Origin: Juglans regia
Lineage: Eukaryota > Streptophyta > Magnoliopsida > Fagales > Juglandaceae
Direction of reading: 5' to 3'
Assembly (NCBI RefSeq): GCF_001411555.2
Contig: NC_049912.1
Coordinates: forward strand, 3,303,001-3,367,000
Length of the DNA: 64,000 nucleotides
This document shows, in pieces, positions 51,101 through 60,756 of the stretch. Both the position numbers and the translations under genes were made by a program. How positions within the stretch are numbered: position 1 is the stretch's first letter; every line of letters begins with the position of its first letter. The notes beneath the pieces were generated by a model, which worked only from the letters and a program-made list of their open reading frames with translations, ran no database searches and was not told the DNA's origin.

Positions 51101-54100
51101 TTTTACAGCCTTTTATATTCCAAGAAGTTAGGAGGAAATGGGTGGGATAGAATGCTGTGGAAACATTCAAGGCGCAAAATTTTTTCTGTTAAGTCATTCT
51201 ATAAAGTGTTGGCAGCTCATCAGCCCATTCGGTTCCCCTGGAAAGGTATTTGGAGAGCTCCAAAAACCTGCTATTTGGACTGTTGCTTTGGGAAAGATTT
51301 TGACGGTTGACAATTTGAGGAAACGTGGTATGATCGTGATGGAATGGTGTTACATGTGTAAGAGTAATGGCGAATCAATTGAGCACATTTTCTTGCATTG
51401 TGAGGTGGCAAGGGAGTTATGGGCGGGTATTTTCAGTCGAGCCGGCCTGTCCTGGGTCATGCCTAAGAGCGTGACAGAACTTTTAGCATGTTGGAAGAGG
51501 CAACATCATTGTCCTCAACTAGAAGCGACATGGAAGATGGTTCCTTTGTGTTTATTGTGGTGTATATGGATGGAACGGAATGAGAGATGCTTCAACAACA
51601 AGGAGAGAAATGTGGGGGAATTATCGAATTTTTTTGTGTTTTCTTTAGTTCAATGGTTGGCTGCTATTGTACTAAAGGGAGGGAATGTTCACGAGTTCTT
51701 ATTTTCTTTTCAGCTTTCTAGAATGTGATTAGGAGTCCATTTTGTATACTTCCTGTGTACATGGGCGTTGACTAGTTTCTTTCAATCAATAAATTCCTTA
51801 CTTATCAAAAAAAAAAAATTAGGCTATTTTCTTGTACACTTCCTGTGTACTCGGGCATTGCCTATTTACGTGGATTAACAAAACTTCTTACTTATAAAAA
51901 AAAAAATATATGTATATCATTAAGAACTCCTGATTAGGATTTACCATTCAAAGGTTCTCATATGTTCTCTTCACTAAGGTTTTCATGATTAGTATCCATG
52001 AATTTCTTGTATCAATAGTCACTAATGCATCGGTGTCGCTCTTGTATATATCCCGTGTACTTGGGTTATGAGTATCAATTTCAGCAATAAATTTTTTGTT
52101 TACTGATAAAGAAAAAAGGTTTTCATGATTAGGGTTTCCTTATGTTCTCTTTTTTGGTGGATTACATTTTTACCATTCATTAATTTAAGTGTACTTTATG
52201 CCATTTTTAACCCTACCAGGTCTTGAGGCCATTTTTTATGTTATTCTTTCTTATCATCGGGGGTTTTGATCTTGGACAAGAAGTATCAGTTCTGAGTGTC
52301 TAACCAACTATAACGCAAGCCTGAGTTTTTGTTTGTCGCAACCTCTTCTGAACTCCTGGTCACCATGCTGATAATTTTGACTAGGACTTATAGTTGGTTA
52401 TTTTCAGCTGTAGAACATAGAACTGTCTGACACTCTTTTTATCAGAGAATCTGAGAAGTATTGACAAATCTTCTTAGTTTAAAATAAGGTAAGGCGTATT
52501 ATCTACGTTGATTCAGTTTTTTTGGGATTAGATATTTTTGTATGCACGATTTAACTTGAAAATGATCCAAAATTTTTTTATATCTTGCCTTCTCAAGTTG
52601 AACTATCACATAGTTGCTTTGATCGTTCATCTCTTTTCTTTGTTTCACTTCTTAATTCGAAATGGATGCATATGTTTTGATGCAACATGTGCCTACCTAA
52701 TACTCTTTTATTGGTATGGGTTGTCTCCAATTCCTCCAGAGAAGAAAGCAGAGGGAAGATTAAGGGTTGATCGAGAAGCTGACAATCATCAACTTTTGCA
52801 GTTGGAAGAAAAGGATGTAGTATCAACGGTAGCTACCGCGCTCTCAGATATTTGTGGTCCTGGAGAATGGATGCCTATGGAGAAACTTCACACAGTGGTC
52901 AGTTTTTTCCGACCTTTCTCTGTTAATTCTTTCTTGTATAAAGTCACAAGTCGAGATACTGGATTAGGGTTTTGGTTATGGTCGTACCTTCAACTTCTTT
53001 TGCATGAAGTGTCGAAGGCATTTATGGCCTGTACCTTGGGTTTTGATAAACTGGCTGAGTAACTGAAATAATCTTTAAAGTTCATTGAAAGCCATCTGAT
53101 ACCTATCTAGAGTCAGTTATAATATAAACTGATTTACATGCTCCTGGCTTCAGGTTCCACTTAGTGCCTTATAAAGTTGTTCATCAGTGTGGTGGTGGGA
53201 AACTTATTGAGGCACTTGCAGTAGAGCAATGTTCTGGTTTTAAGCTGACACAACATCATTTTTTTATAATAAGCTGACATAACATTCTTCTTCAGATGTA
53301 TGCTTGCTTTGTTTCTAGAGTTCATTTTGAAAATTGAAGCCTTCTCTGCACCTCTGTTTTAGGTGGTATGCCTCATTTTTCATATTGCAAAGTGTTAGGT
53401 ATGGAAGATAACATTCTTCTATTTTTTTCAATGATGTGGAACCTCATCAAGGCAAGGCTGTTTGGACCCACCATTTAGGAGTGAACCCTGGATACACAGT
53501 TGCTAGAACCGTGTATCAGGTAATCTAGGGGAACTCCTAGTACATAATCGAACCCAGGATGTCTGTACACTCTGGTTCCTTTGACTACTGCACCCTGATG
53601 GGTAGCATTCTCTTAAATTTGCTTTAAGAAGTTGTGCTGGAGAAGTGTTTCATACTTGTTAGGCTGTCAAAGTTTAGTATAATGCAATTATGCTTTTTGT
53701 ATGTGCTGAGGTTTTAATACTACTTTTCCAGAAATGATAAGTGCAAACAGACGCTGTGTTCTTGAAACCCATGCCTTGCATCTTTTAAACAGTGCTACCT
53801 TGTGTATTTTCCGCTGCAAGACACTACATGAACTTTGCAAAATATTTTCCTGTATTTTTCATGCCTGTAGCTCTCACATCATGGAGTAATTCCTGTAAGG
53901 TTCAGATTTTATGATTTGATTACCTGGTCTGAAGTGTGGGCTTACTTCTCATCTTATCTGACTGTTGTTATAGGTTTGGCTGCCTAATCCGAGCACTTGG
54001 GTACTACCTTATCAATGTTCATTATTTAAGGCGGAAATTTAGGTGTCTGACTATCAGATGGTTTTATAAGGTGGTTTGACTCAATAGGCATCCCAGATTC

Positions 54101-55930
54101 TCAAGTGTTTTGCAACAATAAGCTTGGATTTTAACAGTTCCTAGTAGGTTTTGATTCGCATGGGGAAAAAAAATGGTACCCCTATTAGAACAAGGCTCCT
54201 CTAATATTAACTAAACTCGCCAAACATTAACCAAGTTTGCCTAATATTAACTAAGCTTGTGATGTGGGTGCTTTACACGGGTTCAAGGTTTAACTGGGTA
54301 AAAGACATGTTGGGGTTTGCACAGTCTCCAGGGTTCCTTATCATAAAAAATATCATCTAAGCTCATGTCAACTTAAGTTCGAGCCTATTGTACTGGGCCT
54401 TTGTCTATTTTATGCTTAATAAAATTTTGTTTATCGATAAAAAAAAAACTTATAGCTCTCAAATGCCCCTTTTCAATGAGAAGTGGAGTTTAGTGGTGTA
54501 GTGCAATAAAATTTTATGCTGATGCTCAATAAAAAATATTAACTTATAGCTCGTGTCTATTATATGCTTGATAAAATTTTGTTTGTCGATCAAAAAGAAC
54601 TTATAGCTCTCCAATGGCTCGTTTCAATGGGAAGTGGAGTTTAGTGGTGTGGCACCGGATTGGGAAATGGATTACTTCACCTATTTTTATGCTCGGCTGT
54701 ATGCTTGCAGAGGAGACAGGATGGTTCCAATGCATTGATGGGAGTATATATCTAAGAGATGGGTTTTTGTGGTTAAGTCATACCATAATGCCCTACTTCC
54801 CCATAATAGCCTTACTTTTTCTTGGAAGACCATTTGGAGGAGTAAGGCTGCCTTAGAGGCTATCCTTGTTTGGATGGCTGCACTATGGAAGATCTTTACC
54901 ATAGATTATTAAGGAAGAGACATGTTATGGTGATAGAATGGGGCTGTATGTGCCGGCGGAGTAGGAAATCTTTGGATCATCCTTTACTTCACTGTGAGGT
55001 TGCTAGCACCTTATGGCATGTTATGCTTAGTCTATTTGGGCTAACATAGGTTATGTTTAGACAGGTGGTTGATCTGTTAGCATGCTGGACAGGAAGGCTT
55101 GATAGTCATTACAACAAGATCGTGTTGAAAATGACCTTGATTCGTTTGATATGGTGCATCTAGAGGGAAAGAAATTATCAAGCTTTTGAAAATAGTAGAA
55201 AACGACCATGGAAAGACCTCAAGGCTTTCCTTCTCAACTCACTATCATTGGATGGATGGAAACCCACCTATGCCTTTCTAGCTTTTGCTTTCAGGATTTT
55301 CTTGATCTTTTTCTAAATCTTGTTAGCTGCATCTAATATATACTCCCAGTGTACTTATACAAGCCGAGCCCGAGTTGTTCATGAACAGCTCAGCTCATAT
55401 ACATACTTACTAGTGACTTTTTTTTTATCATAACCTTACATGTTGTTCTGTAGCACGGGCATCAGGGCTAGTAACCCTGGTGGGGGGCTTTAAGGTGGAC
55501 TTTTGGAGAAAAACAAAACTTGTGTGTTCTGTTTATTCTCTTTACTAATCTACAGTTCATTGTTTATTTTTATGGTTGCCCTTTATTAGGTTGTTTTCCT
55601 TCCATTGATTGATGGTGAGTATTGGTGTTGGATTGGGAGTTCAAATCCACACACACACACACACACACACAACTCTGGTTTTGTTCAGAGTATTCCTTAC
55701 CCTATTGTTATATTGTTCAGTTGTTGGATAAGTATGCTAATGTCTGGCATCATAGTCGAGTAAGAAGATATCTCACATCTGAGGATTGGCCTGGTCCTGA
55801 ATCCAAGGGGAAACCATGGTACGGCTTGCTTATGTTGCTAAGGAAATATCCTGAACACTTTGTCATTAACACGAGGTCCAAGGGTCGGATTACATTGGAG
55901 TTTGTCTCTCTTGTCTCTCTGCTTTCATGA
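42193..55930 (+). CDS. FHA2: FHA2-type forkhead-associated domain protein (3 exons)
   Basis: Exons 42193-42799, 52740-52897 and 55721-55930 join to 975 nt (324 residues plus TGA); introns are GT-AG in phases 1 and 0. The ATG at 42193 opens [18 protein letters not shown], the family's usual start; an in-frame extension upstream to 42079 lacks similarity. The FHA domain (~20-115) shows GR (32-33), SRHH (54-57) and KNG (76-78), the phosphothreonine-binding residues. A Gly/Ala-rich spacer and an acidic block with basic KK/RGR words (~150-200) follow. The C-terminal domain includes [23 protein letters not shown] and [17 protein letters not shown], probably winged-helix-like. Arabidopsis FHA2 is reported as an ISWI chromatin-remodelling subunit needed for stamen development; the same nuclear role is inferred here. 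Intron 1 (9.9 kb) is filled with LINEs. Identity is strong from near-identity of all three exons. Confidence 0.95.
42800..43740. other. Start of FHA2 intron 1, nothing recognised
   Basis: An open frame continues from exon 1 to 42957 but loses all family similarity at the GTAAGA donor (42800). The rest is non-coding and unclassified. Confidence 0.5.
43757..43794. repeat. Poly(C)-poly(A) tract
   Basis: Sixteen C are followed directly by twenty-two A. It is either a hypermutable simple repeat or a place where assembly or base calling is weak. Confidence 0.85.
43855..44067 (-). mobile_element. Third TRIM copy, one LTR plus primer site
   Basis: On the minus strand an LTR (about 44067-43899) contains ATACCCCATATTGAG and GGATCCCGCATTGCTTG and ends AATTACA; AATAGTATTAGAGCC follows, a decayed form of the TGGTATCAGAGCC primer site. 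It matches the TRIM at 22838-23507. The remaining internal part and second LTR are missing. Confidence 0.75.
44464..46010 (+). pseudogene. Broken LINE ORF1
   Basis: Opens [20 protein letters not shown], whose ESKTF...FCIIERNRK...WVARMVEKA pattern resembles the first half of the ORF1 N terminus at 6234-8000. Frames change near 44670, in the middle and near 45780. The C-terminal block [20 protein letters not shown] with ALLTAIEVG and [16 protein letters not shown] (45780-45970) corresponds to the ORF1 C terminus of the other LINE. It ends 13 bases before the ORF2 start. Confidence 0.7.
46024..49626 (+). pseudogene. Broken LINE ORF2
   Basis: Starts [15 protein letters not shown], with QETK, then GGDFN at about 46445 and SDHF at about 46690. 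The RT block has [18 protein letters not shown] (about 47302), [11 protein letters not shown] and FADDTLIF (about 48050), followed by the tail DWCFMCKH (49243-49266). Stops at 46258, 48338 and 48960 and several frame changes make it inactive. Confidence 0.85.
49627..51820 (+). mobile_element. 5'-truncated LINE nested in the 3' part of the larger LINE
   Basis: Begins abruptly with RT residues [19 protein letters not shown] and continues with [19 protein letters not shown] (about 50155) and [20 protein letters not shown] to 50863, where a TAG interrupts. A second frame (51138-51728) holds the Cys/His tail ([20 protein letters not shown]). The 3' end is TTCCTTACTTATCAAAAAAA (about 51797-51816). 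After it the 3' terminal DNA of the outer LINE resumes. The RT segment of 422 codons is the longest open RT piece in the window. No clear TSD is seen. Confidence 0.82.
51993..52115 (+). mobile_element. 123-bp truncated LINE in FHA2 intron 1
   Basis: The perfect 17-bp AAGGTTTTCATGATTAG flanks it (51976-51992 and 52116-52132). It contains the 3' terminal words CTTGTATATATCCCGTGTAC and ends TTTACTGATAAAGAAAA, a variant tip. Confidence 0.88.
52133..52739. other. End of FHA2 intron 1
   Basis: No element or gene recognised. An open frame begins at 52538 but matches the family only from the acceptor at 52739. Confidence 0.5.
53421..53605 (-). mobile_element. tRNA-derived SINE in FHA2 intron 2
   Basis: On the minus strand the segment starts near 53605 with GGGTGCAGTAGTCAAAGG (A-box-like), then GGGTTCGATTATG (B-box-like), and ends with GGTGGGTCCAAACAGCC and poly(A), seen as ATTTTTTT at 53420-53427. 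CATTCT near both edges is the only TSD trace. Confidence 0.65.
54447..54653. repeat. Direct duplication of ~55 bp
   Basis: The segment starting AACTTATAGCTCTC at 54447 and the one at 54598 stay alike for ~55 bases, ending GGAGTTTAGTGGTGT in both. Between them are retroelement tails. A shorter copy of AACTTATAGCTC lies at 54541. Confidence 0.7.
54553..54597 (+). mobile_element. 45-bp retroelement-tail insertion in FHA2 intron 2
   Basis: The 12-bp AACTTATAGCTC flanks it (54541-54552 and 54598-54609). The insert ends GTTTGTCGATCAAAAAG and resembles the tail at 54400-54448 (GTTTATCGATAAAAAAAA), a different LINE subgroup. Confidence 0.72.
54640..55345 (+). mobile_element. LINE 3' fragment of a diverged subgroup
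   Basis: Pieces of the ORF2 tail are readable: [20 protein letters not shown] with LLHCEVA (about 54925-55000), [14 protein letters not shown] and [16 protein letters not shown] (about 55160-55215). Stops break every frame. The end near 55330 carries TATACTCCCAGTGTACTTA, the LINE 3' terminal word. No TSD found. Confidence 0.65.
55649..55671. repeat. (CA)n microsatellite
   Basis: A run of about eleven AC/CA units in FHA2 intron 2, 50 bases before exon 3. Confidence 0.9.
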
Positions 55931-57065
55931 CATAATGAGACACCAAAGCGTGATTACGTGCTGCTGATAATTTATCACGAAGTTTAATGGAAAAGTGACA
56001 AATATTGCTGATCGTCTACTTTGATACTGATCCTTTGAAATATGGTCAGGCAGTGATAGTAAGTTTTGGATGGGAGCCAGCTGCACGTGTAAGTGACACA
56101 AATCTACATTATTTTGCTGCTGCTTAGGCTTTTGTTTTGACATGGGAATTGTTCTGCACAATGTGTTGGTAAACAACTAATTGTCTTTAAGGACAATGGA
56201 TCTTCATTACCCAAGAAGCTAGCTGCCCCACAAAGTTTTCTCTAGTTATGCCTCAGGCATCGAAATAGGGGCAAATCTGAAGCCCTTCCAATTTTGTATG
56301 TAACTTTTTTCCTAAAGCAATTGGAACAGTTTTGCCAATCTGGCTGTTAATATTTAATTTTCAAAAGCCTTCGTGTTTGGTTAGTTCAATATAAGTAAAG
56401 CGTTCTGCCATAAATCAGATTTCCATAGCAATTTTTTTTTTTCATCCTGGACTCTGGTTAAAACCCTGTGTGGTATTAATAATATATTTGCACATAACTT
56501 TTTACAGCATTTTATACAATAATATTTTAAAATGAAGGGTATTTTTGTAAAATATCTTATAAAAATAACATCATTTTACAAAAACATATCCTGTGAAATG
56601 TTTTGTGAAAAGTATTGTGGGTATCATTGTTCCAGTCAATTAAGTGGATTGCTTCAATAACTTTCGATGTATTTCCAATGTAAAGGATCCCGTTGAGTGG
56701 TGTTTTGTGCTCTTTAGTAAGACTCGACATGATAAGTTCAAAAATAAGAGTGAAGGAAACAGAAAATCATGGGACGTTTTTCTTTCTTTTTAAGCAAGAA
56801 AATGGACTTGAAAAGCTTTCTTTGGAGTAATGATGTAGCTGGGTTATTGGATGCTAAATCTATCAACAATGCGAGGGCGTTAAAGAAATAAATGCATCTC
56901 TTGTGCTGATGTTCACAAGGTTGAACATCAATACCACAAATGAAAGAAATATGCGCTTAAATTTTATTCATGGTTGTTAAATGAGCTTGAACGATACGTG
57001 TTAAAAAGGATCAGAAATCTCAGCCCCCTTGCTACAATATGGAATCCTAGAGATTAGAAATAAAG
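55931..57065. other. FHA2 3' region and spacer
   Basis: Probably includes the FHA2 3' untranslated region. I see no other gene or element. Confidence 0.4.
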
Positions 57066-57373
57066 GAATTCCATAATCAAAGTGCCAAAGTTCCTTGATA
57101 CAAAGGAGTTTTGGTCCAGTATCTCGCACCATTGATATCCTTTACTCACATTTCACAAAACGCGTCCAAGGTTTAGGGGTAGATACATTCAAACCCAACC
57201 CTGCAATGCAACAAACCATACGGAACAATCAAAATCGAGTCTCTGAATTCATAATATCATCCCCTCTAAAATGGAATGAAATGAGACGAATCTTTGTTAA
57301 TGAGACTGCCAAAAAAATTCTCCAAGATCCACATTTCTCAAGATCCAAAGTTTTGGACTTCTTTCTATATTGA
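57066..57373 (+). pseudogene. ORF2-tail fragment of a different LINE lineage
   Basis: The open frame 57095-57373 contains VSEFIISSPLKWNEMRRIF followed by NETAKKILQDPHFSR and a terminal VLDFFLY. This order (V-S-x-L-I ... W-N ... I-F ... I-L ... P-x-S/F) is that of the segment just before the Cys/His domain in plant L1 ORF2 proteins of another subgroup. The fragment has no recognisable ends. It is not a host gene as far as I can tell. Confidence 0.45.
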
Positions 57374-57389
57374 GAGAGAGATTTAAAAC

Positions 57390-60320
57390 TCTGTGATGCC
57401 ATACTTGTTACACATGTCGCATCAGTCCAAATTAATGACACCACGCTTCCTCAAATTGCTTATATTCAAGATTTTCTCAAGAGAGGCAATACATATGAAG
57501 AAAGCTACTTCGGAAGGAACACAAGACCTCCACATACACTTCCATGGGAAAGATTTAAAACTATGTGATGCCAGCAGGTTGTAATAAGATCGAATTGTAA
57601 ACTTTTTCCTCCCTTTGGGCCTCCACTACATTCTATCCCCATCGTTGCTACCCAGCATGTAGAATATAAAAGGCTTAAAAAATTCAAAAACTTCATTAAT
57701 CTCCCAATCATGAACAACTCTAATAAAACAAGCATCCCACTAGTAAGGACCATGAAAAAAGACCTGCAAATCTGACATAGAGGCATCCGATCAATAAGAA
57801 TGCTATAAAGGGCTAGGAACACCCCATTAAGAGCGCAGTTACCACATCAAATATCATGCAAAAATTTGATTCAAAAGCCCTCACCAATTGCAAAACTAAT
57901 TTGAGTGGCAAAACACTTCCATCCCTTTCTTATAAATTTCCATAACCCCACCTCTCCTATTTCAAAGCGATTTCCCCTCCAATTAATACCTCCATAAACA
58001 TTTTCCCAAGAGGGCTTTATTGAATATGCTCGAGTTACGAACCCCCAAACCTCCATCAGAAATTGGAGAGCAAATTTTGTTCCAACTAACCATGTGAAAC
58101 TTAGCTTCCTCTCCCATTCCACCTCACAAAAAGCCCGAAATAACTTCTTAATCCTATTGGCTATCCCTGTAGGCAAAGGAAACACAGACAAAAAATAAGT
58201 GAGAAGGTTGGAGAGAGTGCTCTAAAGTAATTCTACCCCCTTTCAATAGATACATCTGTTTTTACCCAACCAATATTTTCTCAACAACCGTATCCCAAAT
58301 GACTTTAGCCTTATAAGTCGCTCCAACAGAAGACCCAATTATTTCATAGGCAAGGAAGCAACGTTACAACCCAAAAGACTCTCCAGATTATTAATATTGT
58401 GCACCACACCCACTGGAACCATCTCCTACTGTTCAAAGTTCACATTGAGACCCGACACAGCTTCAAATCATAACATTAGGGCCCGGCTTGAATTTGACCA
58501 TGATTTGCGTCGCAAGAAAGAAGAGTACCATCTGCGAAAAGAAAATGAGAAATTATGGTAGAACTAGAAAGAAAACCTCCCCAAATGGCGGCCTCCACCA
58601 TCCAAACCAAGCTTCTCCATAAACAAAGAGAAATGAGGATAATGGATCCCCTTGCCTCAAGCCACAAAAGCTGTTAAAAAAAAAAGTTGGGGTGCCATTA
58701 CTAACACCAAGAATCAAGCGGTTGAGATGATGCAATGTTGGGTCCACAAACACCACCTCTTCCCAAAGCCACATCTCCCAAGCATATAAAAGAGGAAATC
58801 CCAATTCACGTGATCATACGCCTCTTCCAAGTTAAGCTTGCACAATAAGCCTGAAACTCCCTCTCTCATTCTACTATCCAAGCATTCATTGACAAAGAGA
58901 ACCGAATCAAGTATTTGTCTCTCCTAAATAAGGGCATTTTGAGACTTAAAAATAATTTTTTCCATAACTGTACTCATGTAGTTAGCAAGAACTTTCTAGA
59001 TAATCTTGTAAACCCCACTTACAACAAGACTAATAATGCGAAAATCCTACCTCTGAAACCCCATGTTTCTTTGGAATGAGAGCAATAAAAGTCACATTAA
59101 GGCATTTTTTGAACTTTTTGAAAGAATAGAACTCATGAAAGACACCCATCACATCATCTTTCATAATATCCCAACAAGCTTGAAAAAATGAAGTTGGGCC
59201 CTTCCCCTTTCAAACCCTGCAAATGAGTCCTATATAGTAAGGAGTGGTGTTGGCAAAGCCCATGGGCCCATTCGAAGAATGGAAGCTGAAGATAAAAAGG
59301 ACTTGCCAGTTAAGGAAACCGAGGGCATACATATAGGCAAACAATAGGGCAAACAATGCAGGGTAGTAACGTATGCCAAACAGTACCCATCTCATGGAGG
59401 AGCAATTCAAGGGAAGCTTAAATGCTGACAGGCCACACATCAAGAAAGGAGGGAAGAACCAAACCCAAAAGAGAAAGTTACCAAGTTAAGACAACAAGCC
59501 CACTATAAATACTAATCAAGGTATGCACCTGGCAAACTCAAGATGATAGACCATTGGAGCACAATAAAACTCTACTGACTTAGGCATCGGAGGCGTTCTC
59601 TGCCCAAATCCAAGCCAATTTCCTTTCTCTGGTTGCAGGTTAGCGGAGTAGAAGAAATGTGTGCGAAACACATCTAAAACAAATCCCATAGAAAAACCAT
59701 AAAGTCCAGGAGCTTTGTCTTTTGTCATTCCACTAATCACATGAATTCAACTTCTTCAAAGGGTCCTTCCAACCATCTCACACTCCCAAGGATCAAGAAA
59801 CTCAAAAGCCAAACCATAAAGGTTTGGCCTCCAAGTAGCTAGTTATGTGAGAAGATTCTCATAGTAATGCACTATATGGTTCTTGATCTCAAAAGGAGAA
59901 AAGAGCACACGATTATCTGAATGAAGCATCTCAATAACATTATTGTGACAATGTGAATTATCCACTCCATGAAAAAGCTTCATGCATTTATCCTCTTCTT
60001 TCAACCAAATGCCTTAGATTTTTGTTGCCAAGAGATCTCCTCCATCAACAACACCCTCTCAAGTTCAGGCACCGGTGAACATTTCCTCAACAAAGCCTTC
60101 TCATATGGAACTCCATTCACCTCTCTCCCCTCCAAGTCTTGTAGCTCCTCTACAAGGGAATTCTTCTGACTGTCAACATTCCCAAAGACTTTCACATTCT
60201 AGTACTTCTTTAAAACATACTTCAAGGCCTTGAGCTTACCGGCAAAAATGAAGTTAGGAGTGCCCATGAATTGGTAAGAAGACACCGTCTAACCTTATTA
60301 ACAAAACCATCATGCTTTCA
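57390..60320 (-). mobile_element. Decayed LINE between FHA2 and the PRAT gene
   Basis: On the minus strand it starts in the linker near 60320, includes RVLLMEEISWQQKSKAFG (60055-60001), RT pieces at 59740-58480 ([27 protein letters not shown]) and the later ORF2 part at 58300-57500. It stops in the Cys/His domain near 57390 without a 3' tail. Every frame is broken. The words AGATTTAAAACT.TGTGATGCCA occur at 57379 and 57551, suggesting a local rearrangement. A likely solo LTR interrupts it at 59190-59670. Confidence 0.78.
59190..59670 (+). mobile_element. Probable solo LTR inside the LINE
   Basis: The LINE reading is interrupted by ~480 bp that start TGAAGTTGGGCCC and end near GCGAAACACA. Inside are a TATA-like CTATAAATA (59504-59512) and TGACTTAGGCATCGGAGG (about 59576-59593), a word typical of the transcribed part of some plant Ty3 LTRs. 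The flanks are A-rich (GAAAAAA and AAAACAA), so the TSD cannot be read cleanly. Confidence 0.5.
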
Positions 60321-60756
60321 ATTTATACTGTTACACATAATTTAGATACCAATAAATTTATAAACAATTAGACTGAATACAATATTTTATTGGGAGTAGA
60401 TGATAGATTACATGATCATGCTTTCGTAATTCTTTTTAGCAGTTCCCTGCAAATCAAATTGCCAAACTAATGAATTACCTCAAAGATTTGCCTGAGAACC
60501 GGGTAGGAATAACTGCAAAAGCACGACTTCACCGTCAGAAATAATTGCCAGGAAGTTTTATGAATTATACATCTGAAAAGTTCTCCCATTCCAAGAAGAT
60601 TACTGGTAATCTTGTAGGACAAGCAGCAAATTCATCAATTGAAAGCAGAAACTTCTAAAGACAAACAACTCAATATCGTCAAAATTGTTTATTGAATCCC
60701 TTTCATCAGCTGGACAATGAATAACAAACATAGGAACTCGACGACAAAAGATGTTC

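Larger units (their letters stand above)
44300..51900 (+). mobile_element. Near full-length LINE in FHA2 intron 1, with another LINE inside
   Basis: Plus-strand element with a ~150-bp leader (44310-44463), ORF1 (44464-46010), ORF2 (46024-49626) and 3' terminal DNA at 51821-51900 (ATTAGGCTATTTTCTTGTAC ... CTTACTTATAAAAAAA). The 3' part is separated from ORF2 by a second LINE (49627-51820). A T run at 44297-44318 precedes it. I could not find a convincing TSD for the outer element. It fills most of the 9.9-kb intron in the same direction as FHA2. Confidence 0.75.

Noticed and set aside
57095..57373. Novel plant gene
   Set aside because: The pattern of residues fits a LINE ORF2 tail and the frame has no exon signals or upstream context.
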